NCBI GenBank assembly: GCA_024752435.1
Contig: CP103020.1
Span: 744,001 to 808,000, forward strand
DNA length: 64,000 nucleotides
Direction: 5' to 3'
DNA from: Allantophomopsis cytisporea
Taxonomy: Eukaryota; Ascomycota; Leotiomycetes; Phacidiales; Phacidiaceae
Under the pieces are notes generated by a model that was not told the origin of the DNA, made no database searches, and saw nothing but the letters and a program-made list of their open reading frames with translations. Shown here piece after piece: positions 1-11,000 of the stretch; within the stretch, counting starts at the first letter, position 1, and each line of letters opens with the position of its first letter. The translations under genes were made by a program, and so were the position numbers.

Positions 1-616
1 CTTCCTATAGGAACCCCATTGTCAGCTGTTTGTTATTCTCAGCTCTGGCGCTTGACGTTCGACGACATACTCAGATGCTCCACGAGCAAGCCAGTAACGG
101 CCGAGGCCATGGCTTATGAAGTTGTGGTATGTTATTTCGGTTTGTATGATCGGGCTTTTAAAGTGGGCGGGTGACGCTTTTGAAGATGAATGGAGCAAAT
201 GACAGTATCGCTCGCCTATGCGCTGTGTGGGGAGTGGAAAGAGAACACATGTACTTTGTGGACTTTCGTCTCCGCGCAATGGAATGAATAGTGAGTGATA
301 TGCAAACTAGTGAGAATGGGGATGATGCTGGAATAGAATCGAATCTTGTCTGGTCTTATTGTTCCCGAATCAGCCAGGGCGGGATATTTGACATGGGGTG
401 GGATTGAGATGGGAGGTTGTATGTGACAGTTTGTCAGGGTTGGTGGAGGAATAATACATCCATACGAAGACTGAGGGTTCGCTGTGGAGATGTATGGTAA
501 TGTGGATGCGGTTGTCGGGAGAGTGTTTCTATGTACGCCTAGTTCGACCCCATTCGACCTAATTCGGAGCATATATGGATATATAAGGTATACTGATGAC
601 TGGGATAGAAATCAAT

Positions 617-617
617 G

Positions 618-663
<46 letters not shown>
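617..663. repeat. (TA)n microsatellite
   Basis: An almost pure run of alternating T and A about 45 bp long, preceded by TATATG-type variants. It creates the poly-Tyr/Ile appearance of the overlapping open frame. Confidence 0.9.
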
Positions 664-666
<3 letters not shown>

Positions 667-977
667 ATCCTTATTTTCGTATAGATGTGAATAGGTATGA
701 ATATAGCTAGAACAAGATACTATGAAGCAGGTATCAGATAGATGCTCTACATACTACATACTACATACTACACACTACTTATTTACAAATGACACAAGGT
801 ATATACATACATAAGGCTTATCAACCTTACCTCACCTAAGGATATGACACGAAGGATAAAAGATGAAAGAGATAAAAGACTATCTTATGTACATCTGTAT
901 CGCCCACGCTTGACTGAAGCAAACACTGGATTACATGGTATATCTTACATACGCCGTAGAGTGCATCGTTCATGATT

Positions 978-1044
978 TGTATGTAGTGGTAGTGGTGGTC
1001 ATAGTCGTAGTCATAGTCGTAGTCGTAGTCGTAGTCGTAGTACT
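978..1044. repeat. GTCGTA / GTAGTGGT low-complexity run
   Basis: Imperfect units of GTAGTGGT pass into a cleaner GTCGTA hexamer repeat. Both strands stay open through it, as poly-Val/Val-Ile forward and Tyr-Asp reverse, so those frames are repeat artefacts. Confidence 0.85.
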
Positions 1045-1273
1045 CCGTGCACACTCATTCATCCACACACAACCCTCCCGCTCTCCCTTCTATTCTTCTA
1101 TCCGCCCCATCCATCCTTCAGCCCCTCCATCATGTGCACACCCTCACCCCCAAAACAGAGCTGCTCATCCCACCAACTCTACACGTCCGATGTGAGGCCC
1201 GACAGTCCATCCGTGGTCGAGGGATCCGTCTCCTGTTGTTCCTGACGTGTGTGTGCGTGTCAGTGTGTAATAT

Positions 1274-1312
1274 GTGGGTGTTGGTGGGTGTTGGTGGGTG
1301 TAGGCGGGTGTG
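1274..1312. repeat. GGGTGTTGGT tandem repeat
   Basis: Three to four imperfect copies of a G/T-rich ten-base unit downstream of a TG-rich stretch. The run is strongly strand-asymmetric (G/T on +). Confidence 0.7.
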
Positions 1313-1923
1313 TGCCTCTCCGCTTCCTGCATATGCACAATAAGTCATACATACATACATATACGTCTCGTCCAACTCAAACTCTGAATAACAATAATAA
1401 TAAAATAATTGACCCAATGATCAAGAATCCCTTTCACCAGTCATCCTATGAGGACCCTCCCTCGTTTCAACCCTACATGACTTGTACATCTCTGATCCAG
1501 AGCTGAAGAGGATCCTGTAAACGCGATCAATACTGCTACATCATTGATTCATTGATTGATAAAGAGCCTGGTGGCTTACAGCGATGGTCTGCGGACTAAC
1601 CCGCGTGATTAAGCTGATTCTCTGAACCAGAAGAACAACTTCACCCACAGTAAGTATGCTCAAGACCGATGAATCGACTTCATCTCTAGGGCATCAATCT
1701 GACCTTTCCATCCTCAGATCATCAAAAACCAGCATATTCCATCATAAACGGAACTCCATATACCGAGAACTTTCCACAGCTATCTTTAGAAGTCGACTAT
1801 CGGAACTCTATCGTGGGGCCCTACGTCACAACTCGAGTGTGATACTCGAGCATTATTCAAGGATCGGGGGAGGACTATTACGATTGAAGCATCACCCATA
1901 ACGACAACGACTTACAGATCATC

Positions 1924-3930
1924 ATGAGCGCAGATGACAGACCACCCTCTCGTGGCCGCGGCGTAGAACCCTCGGCCGAATCACCCCATATATCAACGAG
2001 TCGAGATGCAGACACGCTCATAGGTGATACCCCGCGGAACACATCATTGGATCGAGTCTTGGGCGGTACACCGCAGAATGCATCGTTGGATAGAGTATCT
2101 GCACCCATCAACGAGAACTCTCCTCTATTATCCGCGGCGGGCTCCGGAAACGATGAAGAGGAAGGATTGGTGGATGACCGAACGGTTTTGGACGACGACT
2201 ACGACGAATACCAAGAGACAAGGAGCGTTTGGTATCTGATAATATTGACATGCAGTATTGGGGGATTGCAGATTGCATGGTCAGTGGAACTATCAAACGG
2301 CTCACCATATCTTCTATCACTGGGTCTCAGCAAGTCCTTGATGGCTTTGGTATGGATAGCAGGCCCTCTATCCGGGACCTTGGTCCAGCCATATGTGGGA
2401 ATCAAGAGCGACAACTGCAGGCTGTCATGGGGTAAGAGAAAGCCATTCATGATCGCCGGTGCTCTCGCGACCATCGTTTCTCTCATGGCATTGGCCTGGA
2501 CTAAGGAAATCGTTGGTGGGATTTTTGGACTATTCGGCGCAGACATTGAGTCTGTATTTGTCAAGAACTGCATCATTGTCGTTGCTGTGTTCTTCGTATA
2601 TGTACTGGACTTCTCCATCAACACTGTGCAAGCAGCTATTAGAGCATTCATGGTCGATTGCTCTCCCACGCATCAACAAGAAGCTACCAATGCGTGGGCA
2701 GGCCGCATCACTGGAATTGGAAACATCTTAGGCTACCTATCTGGCTACATCAATCTTCCCAGAATCATGTGGTTCTTTGGCAACACTCAATTCAAAGTGC
2801 TTTGCGTTATTGCATGCCTTGCTCTTGGGACTACCGTGGCCATCAGCTGTATCTTCATCAAGGAACGTGACCCACGACGCGAAGGGCCACCACCCAAAGA
2901 CAAAGGAGGCGTCATATCTTTCTTCAAGCAAGTCTTCGGCTCCATCAAGCGTCTCCCTCCACAAACGCGCAAAGTCTGTGAAGTGCAGTTCTTTGCCTGG
3001 ATCGGCTGGTTCCCCTTCCTCTTCTACGTGACAACGTGGGTGGGCGAACTGTACGTGCAGCCCTACTTCGAAGCCAACCCCCACCTCCCACAAGAAGAAA
3101 TCGACCACCTATACGAGAAAGCTACACGAGTCGGCACCTTCGCGCTCCTGATCTGGGCGATAACATCCTTCGTCTCAAACCTCCTCCTCCCCCTGATCGT
3201 AGCACCAACGTACGAAGCGCCCCTCCAATCCAGCGCCTCAATCCGCAGCCAAAAGTCCTACACAACCCGCACAACCCGCTTCTTCGAAGCCCTCATCATC
3301 CCCTGGCTCACGCTCCGCCGCGCCTGGCTGCTCTCCCACATCCTCTTCGCAATCTGCATGTGGCTGACGCTGTTCGTGCGCACGCCCACCGGCGCCACCG
3401 CCGTCGTCTCCTTCGTCGGCCTCTCCTGGGCCCTCACGCTGTGGGCGCCCTTCGCGCTCATCTCGCAGGAAATCAGCAAGCGCGATGCGCTGCGTCGCTC
3501 GCGCCAGAGCACGCGCGAAGTCATTGATGGCGCGGAGGATAATCTTGTCGACCAGGCGGGTGTCATTCTCGGCCTGCACAATGTTGCTATTGCCGCGCCG
3601 CAGATTATTGCTACGCTGGGTAGCAGTTTGATCTTTAAGGCATTGCAGAAGCCCAGGTATGTTCTTTCCCTCGGGGGCGTGTCATGTAATTGTGGTGTGA
3701 AATTGCTAGTACTAACGTCGAATAGGGGTACTCCCGGCGATGATTCCGTAGGCTGGGTTCTGAGAGCTGGTGGTCTTGCAGCACTGGTGGCGGCTTGGGC
3801 TACGAGTCGGGTGGGCGAGGAGAGGGATAACCCTGAGAATGAACAGATTGGTGGGCCGAGGGGCAGAAAGCCGTTGCCGAGGACGTCGAGTTTCTCTGGC
3901 TTGTTGGAGTATGAGCCTGTTGGGCGGTAG
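1924..3930 (+). CDS. Sucrose / alpha-glucoside transporter (GPH-type major facilitator)
   Basis: Predicted proton-coupled disaccharide permease of the plasma membrane, of the kind that takes up sucrose or maltose in fungi and plants. Two exons are inferred, 1924-3656 and 3726-3930. The intron 3657-3725 (GTATGT, branch CTAAC, TAG) is 69 nt, giving a 645-residue product. The N-terminus (about 100 residues) is hydrophilic and acidic, with an imperfect 13-residue tandem repeat around TPRNTSLDRV / TPQNASLDRV. Twelve hydrophobic segments follow. The motif SWGKRKPFMI in the loop after the second or third segment is the family's conserved R/K-rich loop, and NAWAGRITGIGN is also typical. A long central cytoplasmic loop sits near residues 310-330. 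The start is the first ATG in frame, followed at once by a polar leader. No sugar-metabolism genes adjoin it. Exact substrate is inferred only from family resemblance. Confidence 0.88.
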   Translation: MSADDRPPSRGRGVEPSAESPHISTSRDADTLIGDTPRNTSLDRVLGGTPQNASLDRVSAPINENSPLLSAAGSGNDEEEGLVDDRTVLDDDYDEYQETRSVWYLIILTCSIGGLQIAWSVELSNGSPYLLSLGLSKSLMALVWIAGPLSGTLVQPYVGIKSDNCRLSWGKRKPFMIAGALATIVSLMALAWTKEIVGGIFGLFGADIESVFVKNCIIVVAVFFVYVLDFSINTVQAAIRAFMVDCSPTHQQEATNAWAGRITGIGNILGYLSGYINLPRIMWFFGNTQFKVLCVIACLALGTTVAISCIFIKERDPRREGPPPKDKGGVISFFKQVFGSIKRLPPQTRKVCEVQFFAWIGWFPFLFYVTTWVGELYVQPYFEANPHLPQEEIDHLYEKATRVGTFALLIWAITSFVSNLLLPLIVAPTYEAPLQSSASIRSQKSYTTRTTRFFEALIIPWLTLRRAWLLSHILFAICMWLTLFVRTPTGATAVVSFVGLSWALTLWAPFALISQEISKRDALRRSRQSTREVIDGAEDNLVDQAGVILGLHNVAIAAPQIIATLGSSLIFKALQKPRYVLSLGGVSCNCGVKLLVLTSNRGTPGDDSVGWVLRAGGLAALVAAWATSRVGEERDNPENEQIGGPRGRKPLPRTSSFSGLLEYEPVGR

Positions 3931-4509
3931 ATTTGGATATATGTGTATAAAGTCAAGACTTGCACAAAGACGCTGCCTTTCATGGAATGAATATATATGA
4001 TTATGATGCGCTTGGTTTTGTTGTGCTGTGATGTTCGTGCATGTGTGATGGGAGGTGGAGTTTTCATAGGAGCTCTGAATGACGGTTTTAGGTACTTGAG
4101 AAACGTCTTTGCCCTTACTATCAACGGAGAGATGGTAGTCTTGTTTGACACGGGTTCTACCTAATCAGGATAACTATCCTTTAGCCTATCGTGCCAACAG
4201 AGTTCAGGGTATATGGGACGGCCCCGATTCGAACCCAAGCGTGTATGCCTTGTATATATAGAAAGCTGTGAAGCAGTCCACCACCCTTGACGATTGTACC
4301 GTTTTCAATGTCTACATGGCTCTGAGTATGTACGGTCCTCAATAATCACAACCTTTCAGTGACTTTATAGCTCTTGGAGATATCGAAGATTACGATATGA
4401 AGATCAATTGTGGAGTGCATAAAGAAGACATGCGCTATATTATCCTAATGAGGTCGTCATTCATAGAAGTCCATGCCTTCACATCCGTCACGCATATCAA
4501 ACAGCCGCA
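3931..4509. other. Convergent spacer between transporter and PBN1
   Basis: The two flanking genes end towards each other, so this holds both 3' untranslated regions. No coding frame is credible. Around 4215-4245 the minus strand contains a tRNA T-loop-like string (GGTTCGAATC) next to a possible acceptor strand, but the arms do not pair (see rejected items). Confidence 0.6.
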
Positions 4510-6138
4510 TCACTGAGTCTTCTTCACATCCACCTCCACCTCCACCTCCTTAACCCTTCCATACCCATTCGTCCTCCACACTCCAAACGCACACCAACAA
4601 ATCCACGCAAACCCAGCAACAATCGTAACAGCCGTGCCAATCTCCACATACCGACTCCTATCCAGATCCAACACCGGCACCCGCAACCCACTCACACACT
4701 TCCCACCCACATCCTCCGCCTGCGGCGCCAGGTGGTAGAACATAGTCTTCGGCCCAAACAACCCATCATACCCGAGATTCACGCGATCGAACGGGTTGAT
4801 CGGGAACTTACTACCCTCGTCAGCCGTGCAGGCCCAGAAGACGACGGGCCACGGTACATCGAGATCCACGAGGCCGTGCGACCCGCTGGCTGGCAGCTGG
4901 TACCGGAGATGCAGCGGCACCTCGGCCGTCCACTGCGCATCGGTGTCTGTCTCGGGTGGCGCGAGCTCAAGCAGCAGACTGCTGCCCCAGATGGACTGCG
5001 TGTATGCGGGCGCCTCTAGATCGATGGGCTTCGTGACGTGGTGAAGTGCGGATAGGTTTTTGGATGCGAGGAAGAGCGGATCCACGAACTGGTATTTGTC
5101 GGGGAAGATGGCGCGCGGCAACGTGAAGTGTGCGTGGATGTTGCATGTCTTGTCTGTTGTGGGGGGGGTGTTGGAGCTTATGTTCAGGCGCATCGTTGGG
5201 TGTAAGCCTGTGGGCTCGATGAAGGTGGCCGAGTAGGATCCCGGTGAGGTGTGGTGGCGTGCTGGGAAGGAAAAGAGTGTGGGCGAGGGCTTGCTATCTT
5301 GTCCTAACACTGTTAGGAAGCCGCCGAGAGAGAGCTCTTCAGGTTCCGTTGCGCGCTCGTTGGAGAGGATCCCAACTTCCACGCGGTCGTTGGATCCTAC
5401 GTTGGAGATTGTTAGGGAATCCCATTCTCGGGGAGACCAGAGGGCGTTGAAGGTCAGGGCGTGGGAGATGGTATCAAAGTCGATATCGATGCTGCTGGCT
5501 GTACGGAGTGTATCTACTCGTGATATGCAAGACGTATCTTCTGGTAAACAGAGCTTATGTTGTATGTAAGTTATGAGCGAATCGAGGGATGGAAGCGGCT
5601 GGAAATATTGCTGCGCAGCGGAATGCGAGAAGCGCTCGACAGGGAGAGTCGTGAAGGCTTTCTAGATTGCATGCATCAGTAATGTTTTTTTTTGTTTTTT
5701 GGAAGGGATAGTAATAATGCATTACTTCAGGAGATACACAGTCAATGTCACCAAAGACTTTCTTGAGAATGGGACATAAATGATCACTATATTCCTTAGC
5801 TACAATTGTTCCAGATACACATACAACATCGAGTCAACATACGGGCCTTTATAATTCCTCTGCGGCGTGTAGAAGGCATGCAGACCAGGAGAGATTCTTG
5901 ACACCATAGGCGCTATAAGATCATATTGCTCCTCAGAAGCCCAACGTATATGTAATTCATATGCGTTCTTAAGCACGAGATATAGCTCCTGCGGTAGCTC
6001 GCTGAATCCGAATGTAATTCTTTCTTCCCTTGCAGCTTTCAAAACCCCAGCAATGGCTAATGCATCGTTACTGACTCCCACCAGTGATGGATCCAAAGCA
6101 TCCTCAGGTTCGTGCACAAAAGTGATTCGTTGGCGCAT
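4510..6138 (-). CDS. PBN1: PBN1, GPI mannosyltransferase 1 accessory subunit (PIG-X family)
   Basis: Pbn1 is an ER membrane glycoprotein that, with Gpi14, adds the first mannose to GPI precursors. Three exons are inferred: 6138-5825, 5786-5726 and 5661-4510, with introns of 38 and 64 nt; phases close exactly to 508 residues. Exon 1 begins MRQRITFVHEPEDA, the usual fungal Pbn1 start. The small middle exon restores the string LCPILKKVFGDIDC before the LPVERFS motif in exon 3. The C-terminal PIG-X region contains conserved WPVVFWAC and a single membrane segment near residues 464-487, followed by a short K/E-rich tail. The first intron is unusually short and lacks an ideal branch point, so its borders are the weakest part of the model. 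It is divergent from the SARAF-like gene, 459 bp apart. Confidence 0.88.
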
Positions 6139-6597
6139 GGTGATGTTGTAATTGTACGAGGAAGAGAGCTTGAAGATACATACACATTCACATGTACCAT
6201 CTCAGTATGTATGTACGTACCTTGTCGTGTGGTCGCGATCAAGTTGTGGCCCAAGCTCAAGCTTTTAGTGCCATTGCGGAATTACCTCCGTGAAGTGGCG
6301 GTGGTACTTGTCTCTACTTGACGGGAGACAACAAGTTTCTAGCTCAAATGCGCCAACTGTCCTTTTTCTCTTGTGTATTTTATCCTTAAATTCCTACATT
6401 TCGGTTCCAAAATAAGGATATCCGACTGTCGAAGCATCCTCAGTTCTTCGAACCAATGTTGGATCAACTTCATCAATAGTCACATTCCGACGACGTCATA
6501 CCTATTCACGGAATGAGCAGAGTATCAAGTCAATAACTTCATGAGCTCAAGCATATCACACAAACACGACCATACGTAACGAAGCTGCAACTCCAGA
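6139..6597. promoter_or_regulatory. Divergent intergenic region, PBN1 / SARAF-like
   Basis: 459 bp between two head-to-head start codons, so both promoters must lie here. A GACGTCAT (CRE-like half palindrome) occurs near 6491-6499. No TATA box is evident. Confidence 0.5.
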
Positions 6598-7557
6598 ATG
6601 CATATAACCTCACTTCTTCCCGGCGTCCTAGCCGCACTGCTCTTCATATCGCCCACCAGCGCTGCCAAAAAACCATCGGACGCGATCCTCCTCTCAAATG
6701 TCAAGACGCTGACGCTACGCGAAAATGCGAAAACTGCACACCGGCGGGTATCAGCCGTGCCACAGCTGAAATGTGTTGGAGGAAATGGCAAGCCGCACTA
6801 CTCGATTGACGTGATGCGGTGCAAAAACATGGGATCAGACTACGATCAAGAGGATATTCAATGGACATGCACGGCGAATCTGCCAGAAGAGTTCAAGCTG
6901 GGCAGCACAGAGGTTATATGTGAGGGATACGATGGACCGACTGATCCGTATGTATTGAAAGGGAGCTGTGGAGTGGAGTACAGATTGCTGTTGACGGATA
7001 AAGGAGAGCAGAAATATGGGAAGGGGGGGTGGCTTGAGGACGGAGAAGGTGGTTCCGAGGGTGGGAAGTGGCTGTTCATTGTTGTTTTCTGCGCTATTGC
7101 TGGGTGGATATTGTATTCCATGTTCGGTGCTGTGAGAAGAGGTCCTGGTGCAGGCGGATTGGGGGGTGGGAATGGCGGCGGTGGATTTGGAGGTGGAGGA
7201 GGAGGTGGTGGATGGCCAGGTGGACTTGATGATGACTATCCTAGTGGACCTCCCCCACCGTATACAAGGAAGGCTACTTCATCGGCAGGTGTTGGACAGG
7301 AAGCTGGGAGACCTGGCTTTTGGACTGGTGCTTTAGGGGGCGCTTTAGGGGGCGCTGCTGCTGGTTATCTCGCTGGGAATAGAGGCGGAAGACAACAGGA
7401 GCCTTATCGTCCAAGACAAGGCGGAGGATGGTTTGGCGGTAACAACAATGCTGGCCCAAGCTGGGGCGGTCCAACAAGCACAAGAAGCTCTAGTGGCAGT
7501 TCCGGCTCTTCTGCGAGGTATGAAAGTACAGGTTTCGGGTCCACTTCACGTAGATAA
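6598..7557 (+). CDS. SARAF-like store-operated Ca2+ entry regulator (TMEM66 family)
   Basis: SARAF proteins sit in the ER membrane and damp store-operated calcium entry in animals; the role of fungal members is unsettled. This intronless gene encodes 319 residues. Residues 1-22 form a signal peptide ending PTSA. A luminal domain of about 130 residues carries spaced cysteines (59, 75, 91, 108, 124), with conserved QLKCVGG, VMRCKNMG and WTCTANLP. One membrane span lies at about 158-178. The cytosolic tail is extremely Gly-rich, then contains PPPY (219-222), a PPxY-type WW-domain ligand, an alanine/glycine stretch and a Ser-rich end. A 12-bp direct repeat (TTTAGGGGGCGC) lies near 7334-7357. It is convergent with BRE1 downstream. 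Confidence 0.87.
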   Translation: MHITSLLPGVLAALLFISPTSAAKKPSDAILLSNVKTLTLRENAKTAHRRVSAVPQLKCVGGNGKPHYSIDVMRCKNMGSDYDQEDIQWTCTANLPEEFKLGSTEVICEGYDGPTDPYVLKGSCGVEYRLLLTDKGEQKYGKGGWLEDGEGGSEGGKWLFIVVFCAIAGWILYSMFGAVRRGPGAGGLGGGNGGGGFGGGGGGGGWPGGLDDDYPSGPPPPYTRKATSSAGVGQEAGRPGFWTGALGGALGGAAAGYLAGNRGGRQQEPYRPRQGGGWFGGNNNAGPSWGGPTSTRSSSGSSGSSARYESTGFGSTSRR

Positions 7558-7946
7558 TTACTATGGTCGAACTCAAAATTAGTCCAATTAAGTATCTGGA
7601 TCTTTATCACAATGGAGAACCCAGCTCTCATTCATCTTGTTTCATTGCTACAGAAGGGGTATATTGCTCAGGGTCCATCCAGCCAAATATACCCAACTGC
7701 CCATTCATATCCTCAGCCGCCGTCCACGTTGTCGAAGCCCATATGGCATGTTGCTGGCGTAGGGAGTGAAAGTAGTGTACAGGTATATAGGCACCATCGC
7801 TGAGCTATGCAAGCCAAAATCAAATATGCAATCATGCACGGCCTGACAAGGGCCAATCGTAAAACGCCATTAAAACACATATCCTCTATACGGCCAGAGG
7901 AGCAGAAGTAGATTATTGTTACACGTGTCGAATAGCATATGTACGA
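7558..7946. other. Convergent spacer, SARAF-like / BRE1
   Basis: 389 bp shared by two 3' ends. Short frames are open but none has coding character. Nothing else stands out. Confidence 0.6.
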
Positions 7947-10533
7947 TTACATATGTACGGTCATAACGTCCATCTTGTCGAATGCTTTGGCGCAGTTCGG
8001 GCATTTTCGCATTCGGTTGGAGATACGATCTTCAATACAGCTATGGCAAAAAAGATGGCCACAAGTCTTGAGAGCGGTATTTTTGAAGTGAGATCGGCAG
8101 ACAGTGCAAAGCGCAAGGGCCTAGAATAATAATTAGTACATCTCTGTAGTGTGTTAGTATTCGGAAACTTACTCTCAGCATTTCTTCCTCGCCTGACTGG
8201 TTGCCCATGCTCTTCGCTTTCCAGGAATCCCTCTCCTTCTGAACCTGCTCATAGCGCACCTTAAGTTGCTCAACCTCGATCTCGACGGAATATGTATGCT
8301 TCTTCGCTGAGTTTGCAGAAGAGTCCTTGCTCTTAAGCATCTCACTCAATTCGGAGACCTGCTTTTTCAATAGGTCGTACTTAGTGATCGCCTCGGTACT
8401 TGAAGATTCAAGCTTCTTGTTCTCAGAAGCGAGGGAGGTGTTTGTTTGCTGCAAGTCGCCTACTTGCTTCTCCAGGTTTGTCAAAAGCATCCTATCTGCT
8501 CTTTCAACATCCTTAAGCTGTGAAATAATTTCAGAGCTCTTGCCATTTTGGGTACGAAGTGCTCTGACTTCCATAATTCGGTTGTCCATGTCTTTTCGTG
8601 CGGAAAAGTACTTCTGATCTGCCTTGGCCTTTTCGGCTAGAAGCATATTGACCTTCTCCTCAAGTGCTGCAAAATCCATGACCTTCTTCGAAGCCAACGC
8701 CATTGATCGTCTGTAGGCCTTCTCCATCGCGGGAAGCTCCTTGTGCAGAGACTCAAAGTTGCGCTCGAGGTCCTGGTATTTTTGGCGTAACTCGTCTGAA
8801 TCTGCGCTATCCATGGACGTATCCGGGCCTTGTTCTCGAGTTTGCTGTTCAAGTTGTGATTTCACACGTTCTAGCTCGAGCTCCAAAGCAGTTATGCGGT
8901 CTTCCTTAGTTCCCACCAGCTCTTTCATGTGCTCAACAGCTTGTCTTTCCTGATCCTGGCTAGTTTTACGAACATACTGGTCTGCGAGTAGTTCATCTCT
9001 GCTGGAACGAATTCTAGCAAGATCGGCTTCCGTCTGCTGGATTTTGCTCTCTAGCTCTCCGGTCATGATTTGTGCTTCGGTTTCGATCTGTAGCTTATGG
9101 GACGTTCGTTCAGCCTGGAACTTTTCTGCTTCTTCTCTCAACTGGATATTCGTTGCCTCCAGATGGTTGATACGCTTGATGACTTCTTCATGCTGGATCC
9201 GGAAATGCTTGAATAATTCTGTTTTTGAGTAATCGTCGTCCGAAAGGTTAGTGAGTTTGGTACTGGCAGTGGTCAATTGCTCGTTCAGTGACTTGTTTTC
9301 CACAAGCAGTTCATCCAGTTGCTCCTTTTGCTTTGCTACTGCCGCTACTGCTTCCTTGTAAGCGATCTCGGAACTTTCTCTTTGTACAGAATCCTCCTTG
9401 ATTCCATTTGTCATTTCAGTATCAGCTGAATCTACACCACCAATGCCACTTCCGGCGCTATTTCCAGTGCTAGCGATGGCCTGAGCCTCAACCTTAGCAA
9501 CAGCAGAACTCTTAGCTCTATCCAATCTCTTTTCGGCCTTCAGATAGCGTAAAGAGGCTGTCTCTAGTCGTTCGCCAATTTGTTCCTTTTCAGAGCGGAG
9601 TCTATCGAGTTGAACAATGTGATCCTTTTGGGCGGCAAGTAGTTTAGTAATAGATGCGCGCAGTTCCGTCAAATCAGCAGAAGGTGTGGACTTGGATGCA
9701 GAGAGATTGTTGAACAGAGTCGTGATTTTTTCCTTAATAGCCTTTGACTTTGAGGACAGGTGTTCTTGGAATTCAGAGTGATGTTTGAAGTGAAGAGATG
9801 TGGGGAAAGGTACTACAAAGTGTTAGTCAATTCATAATTACAAGAGGTGTTAGTGAGACGACTAACCATCAGGTTTTTCAGTTGCGACGGCGACATTCTC
9901 TGAGAGTAATTTGACTTCGTCAAGAAGCTACACCAATATTAGTAACGGATCAGAGATGGCTCCAAAGGAAAACTTACTTGAGTCCACCAAGCATCGACAA
10001 CTCTAAGGTGGTCATCATGATCTACAGAGCGCTTTTGAATATCTTTGAGTTGAGCTTCGAGCGTAGCCTTCTCACGCTTATATTCGAGCATCTGACGATA
10101 AATCGCATCTTTCTGGTATGCCTGTAAATTTAAACCATCAGCGACTATAATCAACTTCCATGCTTGTAAAGTATTCGAGACAGACGGACGTCGTTGTTTT
10201 CGATATTGGTATGCTTATCGAGGGAGGGACTGGTGCGAGCTTGGGTCCAGCTGTCGACAGCAGACCGCGCATTAGCACCAGTAACAAGTGAGAAGACTGT
10301 ACGCCTTCGAGAACGAAGAGAACATATCTTGCGAGACATTGAGCTCGCAGAACGCCATAACGGCGCGTACATGTATGAATATAATAATAATAGAGTCGTG
10401 TGACACTCACCTCAAGATCATCTTTCCAAGGCATATCAGCGTCGATGTGGGCCTTGCTACTGCCGTTCACCGCCTGTCTCTTTGAAGGTGGCGCCAGCTC
10501 ATTCTGGTTCGCTGGTCTCTTCCTGTCCTCCAT
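7947..10533 (-). CDS. BRE1: BRE1, E3 ubiquitin ligase for histone H2B
   Basis: Bre1 works with Rad6 to monoubiquitinate histone H2B in the nucleus, needed for H3K4 and H3K79 methylation. Five exons are inferred: 10533-10411, 10121-9978, 9927-9867, 9812-8173 and 8120-7947; phases close to 713 residues. The start MEDRKRPA and the following KRQAV match the family N-terminus. Exon 2 carries DAIYRQMLEYKREKA, a conserved Rad6-binding-region string. Residues 110-650 are nearly continuous coiled coil. The last exon encodes the C-terminal RING: CTVC, CGHLFCHSC and CPNC supply the zinc ligands. Intron 1 is long (289 nt); the others are 50-54 nt. A stop-free read-through of intron 4 would replace the RING's first cysteines. 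It is divergent from BDP1 with 467 bp between starts. Confidence 0.93.
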
Positions 10534-11000
10534 CTTGTTGATGGTAGATGGAAGGGAGGCCCGGGAGCTATCTGCCAACTGCATCAGAACTGAGAGGCCT
10601 GCAAGTCGAGACTGACGAGCAGGTCCCGGTATTTGGAGATGCGGTTGAAGAGTGGGTGCACAAAATGTACAGTGCGCTGGCGTGAGTGTTTTGGAAGTGG
10701 CAAGGTGAAGAGGTTGTGGATTGTCAAAGACGAGGTTGAAGTTGAAGAGTTTCGCCAGATGCCAGGCGTTTGGCCGAATGGGGTCTAGACTAGCGCGAAT
10801 CACAGACAAGAGCGAAGGAGAGGCTAGCAAGGCAATCGCGATAACCGTGTGCAAGGCTTACAATTTATCGCGTTCGTTCACTTTTGTACTTTCGACGTCG
10901 ACATCCATGAAGGCATCGACGCAACAGCAACAGCAAAAGACAACACAACCACACCTTCAAGGATCTATGACATGCGGACCATTTTCATAAGTCGAACGCC
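10534..11000. promoter_or_regulatory. Divergent intergenic region, BRE1 / BDP1
   Basis: 467 bp between two head-to-head genes, expected to hold both promoters. Just before BDP1 there is a CAG/CAA-rich leader (10920-10960). I see no sharper motif. Confidence 0.5.

Larger units (their letters stand above)
1..1923. other. Intergenic spacer upstream of the sugar transporter
   Basis: No open frame here looks like a gene: the frames are short, overlap each other on both strands and are made largely of simple repeats. The stretch holds a TA dinucleotide run, a GTCGTA-type run, tandem ACATACT units near 747-778 and a GGGTGTTGGT-type run. The last 300 bp before the transporter start probably contain its promoter, but I see no clear regulatory motif. 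Confidence 0.6.

Noticed and set aside
4205..4300. tRNA-like sequence on the minus strand (GGTTCGAATC, possible CCGTCCCA acceptor)
   Set aside because: The T-arm flanks (TTGGG and CGGGG) do not pair, no matching GGGACGG 5' strand is present, and no D-arm is recognisable. At best a decayed tRNA.
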